From Galaxea fascicularis (lineage: Eukaryota > Cnidaria > Anthozoa > Scleractinia > Euphylliidae): a stretch of DNA of 64,000 bases. Below the pieces are notes generated by a model. The model did no database searches and was not told the DNA's origin. It was given only the letters and a program-made list of their open reading frames with translations. This document shows positions 57,183 through 64,000 of this stretch, piece by piece (position 1 is the first letter of the stretch; each line of letters begins with the position of its first letter). Both the position numbers and the translations under genes were made by a program. The stretch lies in the NCBI GenBank assembly GCA_948470475.1, contig OX419345.1, positions 2,287,001 to 2,351,000 on the forward strand, read 5' to 3'.

Positions 57183-58950
57183 CAGACCCCCCTCCCCCAC
57201 TTAATGTGGAAAAAAATTATGAAGTTAGTAAAGTACATTTCCAAAAATGGGATAACAGCAGTCGGCTAAAGCTGGCGGACCTCACGGGAAAGCATCCGAC
57301 CCTGACAGAAGAAGTGTTATGAATTAACTGAGTTAGATGCATTTCAACTGGTTCTCCTTTTTACATCCTTACGAGCAAAAAAAGAACCACCTGGACAACG
57401 CGAGACGTGCTCTTGAGCTTGTAATGAAGATAATCAATTACTCAGTTTAGTACTGCACCAAAATCATTTTACGATGTATGGCTACGACTGAAGAGAAAAC
57501 TAGCTTTTAATTATCAGCTTTTGGCTGCTGCAGCCTTTTTTTAAAAGTAATGATTAAATTAAATTTGGCTTTAATCATGGACTATACTTAAAACTTGGTT
57601 TTCTCTGTTATTCATAATTCATTTCTTAATGCCTTTCCTGCGAAATTCTGCACTTATAATAAATGAATATCTTTCTCACTTAAGGCAGAAAATTTTAAGT
57701 GATTTCGGGCCCAAATTACGTACAGTTTTCTCCATTTCATACGATTTCAAGACAATTTCACTTGAGTTTAACATGGCAACCGTCCGTTAAAATGATAAAT
57801 TTCGGTGAACGTGTAAAAAGTTGTAGCGTAAATTTTGTAGTGTTTCAGTTTTTACTACCATTGACTGCGACGGATAATTATTTTTATCATTTAATTAATT
57901 AATAGAGCATACCCACCATGACCTTGCACGCGTAAAATGCGTGCAAAATACAGAGAAAAGAAACTTAAACGATACACAAAGCTCGAAACAAAAGGACGAA
58001 AATTTAAAGAAAAATTTAAAATCTTGTTTCGGTCCCTTTCTACATGTCGTTTTACGGTGCACTCAGTCGGCTAAGCTCAATGAAAACTACTTGCTTCCTT
58101 TTCTGAGATTTAGCCGGTCAGTCTCTGATCTTTTATATTTGTAGTTTAATTTATTCTCAAAGTTGTCAGCCTAAAGACCAAAACCTCGGACGATCTTGCT
58201 TTTAAACGTAAGTTCATAAAATTTTTAGTGATCCTCTAGCAAGGAGTAAGATTTTAAACGTAAATGTTGACTTTTTAATTTAGTTTTTTTTTTTTTACAG
58301 TTTATCTGGATAATCATTTGTACCACTAAGTTTGTCAGTGTAATGTCTGTATTGTGATATATTTGAACCATTTCTCCCATCCACCGCATTAAGAAGAGGT
58401 GCATATAATTTTATCTCGTTTCGGTAATGATACTGGTTTTCATTCTGATAATGAACACAAAGACATCCGCAGAAAAATAGGTCATCCCATACGCCCATCA
58501 AAAAGAAATTAAAATTAAAGCGGACAAAAGAAACAGTAAACATGAACAGCGTTTTGGTTCGCCATTTGAGTTTGCTATCTATGCATGAACAAAAACATTT
58601 GTAAGAAATCGTTTAGTTGTTCTTCAGCACGTAGTAGTAACAGTGACGTAATCCAGAGGCCTATAATTCATTCAATTTATTCTACAACCGCCAGCTCACT
58701 GAATTCAACTCCCGCCGCAACCATGGGCAGATAAGTACTATAGCTGGATAACATCGCTCAGTCGGCCAATCAGAAGCAAGATAACAAAGGCTTACTTGCA
58801 GTGACGCACTGCTGTCTTGAAGGGTAGATTTGGTTAACTGGGCCCGCTCACACGTCTGGTCACCGATGTAGTGGAAAGTGACAGAGATTTTCCCTAGCGA
58901 TTCTGGCAGAATTGACGCTCTTTCTTTCCTGTTTGTCCTGTTCATCTAAC
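57183..58950. other. intergenic upstream of the neurexin-like gene
   Basis: No gene supported. The promoter of the neurexin-like gene should be at the right end, but no TATA box or named site was recognised. Confidence 0.35.
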
Positions 58951-58977
58951 ATGGAACCTTCCTTCAGTGGGACGTAA
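58951..58977 (+). promoter_or_regulatory. upstream open frame or alternative 5' splice site before the neurexin-like start
   Basis: A nine-codon ATG frame (MEPSFSGT and TAA) ends five bases before the main ATG at 58983. The same bases contain a strong donor (GGGAC followed by GTAAGT). Either translation of the main frame is tempered by this short frame, or some transcripts splice here and skip the signal-peptide exon. Confidence 0.35.
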
Positions 58978-58982
58978 GTGAA

Positions 58983-61900
58983 ATGCTAGCAATTGTGGTG
59001 CTTTTTCAACTCAGTTTCTTAACCGGGGCACTGGAAGGCAAGGGCCTTCGTTTTTCTGAAGATCCAACAGCCTTCGCCGTGTTCAAAGGATGGAACGCGA
59101 AAAAAATCGGTACATTGGAGTTTCACTTCAAAACGAAAAGTGAAAACGGATTTCTGATTTACGAGGACGACCGAGGGCAGTGCCAGTACATGTATCTCTC
59201 GCTGGTCGAAGGAAGACTCAGGCTTAGACTAAAAATGGGAGACTGTGAGGAAACACAAACAATTCTTGTTGGTCATAGCCTCGCCGACGACAAATGGCAC
59301 AAGGCAACTGTCCAAAGAAATCACAGTGTAACCACGGTGACTGTGGACGGAGAGTTCACCAACACCACGCATTACAGAGGCTATAGGAAACGTTTTTTTA
59401 AAGCTTCAAGTGATTTACTCGTTGGTCGTATACCCTTGAATACACGATTCAACGACCTCTCTTTTCCGGCCATATATTATGAGAGCATTATTAACAGGTA
59501 AGAATTGCGCTCGTTATCTTTCTACTACTGAGTTCTAATTTGCTGGTTCTGTCTTCTCTTTTCTAATAAGGTTTGCTTTCCGAGTTTCAACCTGCGCACG
59601 CCTTCGTGTTAATGAATTTTTCGATTTTTTATCCAGCGAGCAATCATTTTTGGAAAACATACAGTAATTCTTTGATCAAACGAAACGAATTAATTTGTCG
59701 TCTTGTCAGTAACAGCTGCGTGAGCCGAAAATTCCCAAACTACGAACACGACTAAATCAATTATTTTACTGTTCTTGTTTAATTTGCAATTTCTGATATT
59801 AAGGAAGAAATCGGCTAAGATTTAATAAGCTGAGGACACACCCTCCTCGAAAGTTGTTATACTTCAAATGAAAAGTCTTTTGTTTCATTCAAGTAAGGTT
59901 TTTTGCTCAGTTCGACCCAAAGAAAAATTTAACATTTTACTCCTAAGAAAAGAATTAATAAATTCATTCCGCATAAATAATTCAGTTAGTTTTGGAACTG
60001 AAATCCAGCCTCCCCGATGAATAATACATCGTCTTCGTTGAAAATTCCTTGTTGAATAAAATTTTCTTGGTGTTGTTCATACGTGTGACAAAGAATCAAA
60101 AACGTCAAGTTTCATTTTGCACAATGTCAAAAACACGAGGAAACTTCCAAGATAGTCCTGCCATAAACGGCTGTCATTTAATAGTCACGTTTTAGAATTT
60201 CATCCCGGGAGTCAAAAATTATAACTACTTGTTCAATATGGTGAACACCCCACAGGTAATTATAAGTTCCGCTTACTGGGTTTCATCCAGTTCAGGAACA
60301 GTTATACACTGAGTCAAGATTCATCCAATCACAGGCTCCAAAGTATCCGAAACCAAACTGTAGTTCAGGATGGAGTAACTTAGTGTCTTTTAATAACGAC
60401 CAAAGTTTCGCATTTAGTCCCAAATTCTCCAAATCAAGGTTGACCATATTGTTCAGCATAACGGAACAGAAAGTACTGCCCAGTAGTTTTCATTTTAATG
60501 ATCATACATTTGGGTTTACCTATGGACTCTTAATGTAAATGTAAGCCACTTCGCCCGCTTTCATTTAAAAGGTCCCACTTTTGGGTTTCATCCACATACT
60601 CAAAGCTAGCTAGATAGAACTATCCCATGCAGCATATAAAAAAGACAACCCCACAGCACTGAGTACTGCTCTCTAGCTTTCACTGAAATAACCATTTTGG
60701 ACTGTAGTGTTTCAACTGAGCGGTCGCACATACTTTCAGATTTCACTCACAGACTCGAGAGATACAATCACCTGATGTATCATAATACAGGGACCCCAGA
60801 GATTTTTACGTCTCACTATTAATAGTGCTATCGTAAGTAATTCAGATTCCAGAAAAACAGTATCAAGTCATAATACGCCAGACCTGAAAGTAGAATTGAG
60901 CGCGGCATCGATGGATATCTATCTGTTATATCTGAACTACATTCAATGCAACAGTGCACGTAAGGAATGACTTTACATTGCGTTCAGTAAATGAGTTGTA
61001 GTTTTTGTATCGAGGACAAGGGAATTGACAATTTGGTTCTGTCTCTGACGTTTAGATTTGAAGGCTGCATAAGCGGGGTTAAGTATAGCAGTTTCCGGGG
61101 ACCTTTAAAAGAGGCGCCTTTGAAGAACACCTCTGGAACAACACAAGATTGCGTACACCCATGCTCAAAAGGTGATCAGTGCATGAATGGAGGTGTCTGT
61201 GGAGATAGTATCGACGAAGCTTGTGACTGCAGGGGCACTGGTTACGAAGGACCCAACTGCACTGAAGGTGGGTACCAGACTCTTTGCGCACCACGCAATA
61301 AATGTCCTTCAGATAATGTTTTTCTTTTGAATACCATTCAAAGCGGACACGAGCCTTTGTAGTCTTTTTTAGAGGATTCTTTGGATAAAAAAAAAGCAAT
61401 CACCCTTTTCTTCTTGTACAATTTTGATTGGAAAAGCCAAGTAGAGTGGAAAACCATCGATCAGCGACTATAAAACCACCTGTTTCAATCTTAAAGGTTG
61501 AAACGCATAAACGTTTCAAAAACCAACAGATCTAGTGTGTATTTTAGCGCTATAACGGTATAGTTTAATAAGGATTTACGATTTGGTATATAATTAGCCG
61601 CACGTGATGTTAGCTGCATGTATTTAAGAGTTTCGCGTGAAATGAGGTTGGCTCAGTTTCATGTTCGAATCACAATGAGTTTTGCTTTGCAAAAAGCAGA
61701 TACACAATAAAAAAATTTAACCCAACATGTCAGCAATGTAACTTATCATTTTTAACACGGAAATAGTGAAGTCATTTGCCATGTTTTGTTAGTCGTGAAT
61801 AAGCTTGCAATTTCTCTCAATGTTTCTTGTTCTTTAATTAATAAACAAATGTTTTCATTCTATACACGGCTGCCTTAGATGGCAACAGTCTAGCCGTTCA

Positions 61901-63570
61901 TTGTTCCAACGAAACAATGGCGATTTCTGATTCAAATTGCACAGTGATTTTACTCCTTGTTTTGCCGGTTGCTGTTATCAGTTTTCGGAGGAATTTTTTT
62001 TCTTGAATAAAAGAAGGCGTTTCTACAGAGATGGTTAACCGTAAACCACATGGTTATCGTCTCCCAGAACATGAATGGCAGTTGAACAATTTATTCTTCC
62101 CTAATCCTACCTTAAGAGTGTAATAGGTAATCAGGGACTACAGTTTACCCTTAAAATTTCCTGTCAGCATATTCTATGAAGTAACTCTATCTAACTCCTA
62201 ATCAAGCCCAAAGAGGTGGATTGTTATTATAATTATTAAAACAACTATTGAAATGCATGAAACCCCAAATGGAAACTCGGAAAAAATCCGAGCTCCAGAT
62301 GGGATTTGAACGCACGACCCTCCGGAATCTAGGCGGACGCTAGATCGCGGAGGGTCGTGAGTGCAAATCCCATCTGGAGCTCGGATTTTTTCCGAGTTTC
62401 AATTTGGGATTTCATGCATTTCTATCACGTTGTATTTCTATAATCAGTCATTTTGGAAAACAATTATTAACGGCCGGAATATTCGAATGTTTCTATCTTC
62501 TTTTAATTGAAAGAGGTTTATTTAGTTTGCAATATCTCTCCAGCCTTACCATAGCAGCAAATCATTTCAACGATCTCATAAACACAATTTTTTGCTATCT
62601 CGCTATCGGCATCAGTGTTGTAAAGGTGCTAGTTCAATTACGAATCATTTGTCCTTGTTATCTTGCTCTTATCATGATTATGTTAATTCTGTTGGGTAGT
62701 TATTGAGTCTGAGGAATTTGTTTTCTTCTTTGCTTTTACTCATTTCCTGTCTTCGTTTAAAAGGGCTTTGTCTAAGGAATTGTTAAGTCCTTTAGAACAG
62801 TGCAACAGGAACTAAATGCTTCGAGATGAGAACTTCAAGTAGCCAAGTATCACAAAATAAACCACCTGTTTATTGGTGGCGAGATCTAAGGATTTTTATG
62901 GAACTTAAACACAACTTCACAACTACTCAAGACATATGTAAAAGGGTAATTACAGTTAACACGTCATCGTCTTGTTTTTCAGCCAGTTTTTAGCCTTCCC
63001 TGCAAGAAACAACTACAGAAAACCGAACATGAATGGCACTGTAAAAAAAAATGCGTTTTTACAAACATGGCCAGTAAAACGTGCGAGAACACTGAGCACT
63101 AGAAACGAACCAATCAGAATTAGAAGTGAAGATACGGTGCCAAGCGCGGGAAACCTCGTTATGCCAAATCCAACTTAAAGTTGGGCGTTCAAGATAAATA
63201 CTGACATGTTCAACAAAGGCAAACTCAAAACGGGAAAATAAGGAATAAACTCAGCCATTGTAAATTAAATAAATCTTTGATTTCTTGGAGCATCTATTAG
63301 TAATCATTCATTTAAAGTAAAGTTTTAAAAAATCCCTGTTTTATTTTTTAGAGGTGGCATCAGTTTGGCTAAGCGGAAGTGGCTATATTATCTTCCATAT
63401 GGATCCATTAGAGGAAAAACCACATTTAAACATTAGCGACGTAGCGTTTGGTCTGAGAACAAATGCCTCGAATGGGATCATTTTGAATCTCCAATCGAAC
63501 TCTGCCAACGATTATCTACTTATAGAGATGGTCCATGGAAAAATACGAGTGGAAGTGGATTTAGGCCAAG
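58983..63570 (+). CDS. neurexin-like adhesion protein, 5' three exons (3' end outside the window)
   Basis: Exons: 58983-59497, 61056-61267, 63352-63570, with phases joining at each GT-AG intron. Residues 1 to about 19 are a signal peptide. Exon 1 then encodes most of a laminin-G/LNS domain (LEFHFKTKSENGFLIYEDD, LVEGRLRLRLKMGDCEE, DDKWHKATVQRN). Exon 2 finishes it (FEGCISGVKY) and encodes an EGF domain with six cysteines (CMNGGVC, ACDC, GPNC). Exon 3 starts a second LNS domain (SNGIILNLQS, HGKIRVEVDLGQG). LNS-EGF-LNS from the N-terminus is the neurexin order; CNTNAP proteins begin with a discoidin domain, which is absent. Neurexins are presynaptic or cell-contact receptors anchored by a C-terminal helix, which would lie beyond the window. 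The reading frame stays open at the last donor (63571). Confidence 0.85.
62250..62422. repeat. foldback element whose arms contain a tRNA 3'-half-like sequence
   Basis: GAAATGCATGAAA at 62250 and TTTCATGCATTTC at 62410-62422 are exact complements. The arms then carry GGAAACTCGGAAAAAATCCG and GAGCTCCAGATGGGATTTG with their complements. In the right arm the order GGAGGGTCGTGAGTGCAAATCCC resembles a tRNA T-arm (B-box-like GTGCAAATCCC). It lies in intron 2 of the neurexin-like gene. Confidence 0.7.
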
Positions 63571-64000
63571 GTAAACGAAGTAATGCATTATAAGGTCACA
63601 TTGATAATTTAACCTGACTCACTTCAGGATAATTAGGTTGAGCCAGGACTAAGTTTAGTTTACCTTATACACCATAATAAACACCACCTGAGGAACTTTG
63701 TGATTACTACCCAGCAGCTTTTACTGATTTAAACGGTTAATACTTTAGGATTTGATCGACCGACTGGATTGTGTCTATCCTTTTAGATTACCATTCTTTC
63801 TTTCATTCTCAATCAGTCACGCCATTTCAGTAATATGCCTCCTTAATTGAAATGTCAATTTCAAATTCAAGGCGTTCTTTCTGGGTGGTTATTTTAGTTC
63901 TTTTTGTCTCTCTGTTACGATATTAGTTCATTGTAAATTGACTAAATTAGCCCTAAAAACGTCTCCGGGAATTAAACGAAGGTCAGATCTTGACGCGTCA
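63571..64000. other. start of intron 3 of the neurexin-like gene
   Basis: Intron sequence running off the right edge; no further laminin-G exon was recognised. Confidence 0.5.

Overview
The window reads as nuclear DNA of an animal, most likely an anthozoan cnidarian (a stony coral or close hexacoral relative). It is AT-rich, with GT-AG introns of a few hundred bp to about 2 kb, single-exon rhodopsin-family receptors, a tektin, a neurexin-type protein, and many short palindromic (foldback) transposon relics. The taxon is inferred from gene content and repeat style, not proven. No rRNA gene, intact tRNA gene, CRISPR array or bacterial operon is visible.

Layout. 1-730: two overlapping inverted repeats, preceded by a short open frame running in from the left edge. 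2.5-12.7 kb: three intronless class A GPCR genes (two on minus, one on plus) separated by foldback elements and the dead 3' end of a LINE. 15.5-38.5 kb: the main feature, two membrane-bound M1 (aminopeptidase N-like) genes arranged head to head around a 1.2-kb shared 5' region. I rebuilt the minus copy from 18 exons (981 aa) and the plus copy from 19 exons (925 aa). All but two matching exons have the same length and phase. 40.7-41.7 kb: a two-exon gene on minus for a small secreted cysteine-rich protein of unknown function. 44.3-47.2 kb: a five-exon tektin-2 gene with a full-consensus RFX X-box 124 bp upstream. 51.7-55.3 kb: a small multi-exon membrane protein gene on minus, recognised as TMEM244-like only after joining five tiny exons, one of them 18 bp. 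56.1-57.0 kb: a decayed LINE reverse transcriptase on minus. 59.0 kb to the right edge: the first three exons of a neurexin-like gene (signal peptide, laminin-G, EGF, laminin-G), which continues beyond the window.

The genes do not form one pathway. The M1 pair (cell-surface peptide trimming), the peptide-receptor-like GPCRs and the cysteine-rich secreted protein are all plausible parts of extracellular peptide biology, but that link is speculative. Tektin-2 is a ciliary axoneme protein and its X-box fits that role. Exon coordinates were derived by hand from splice consensus, reading-frame continuity and paralogue comparison. They have not been tested against transcripts.
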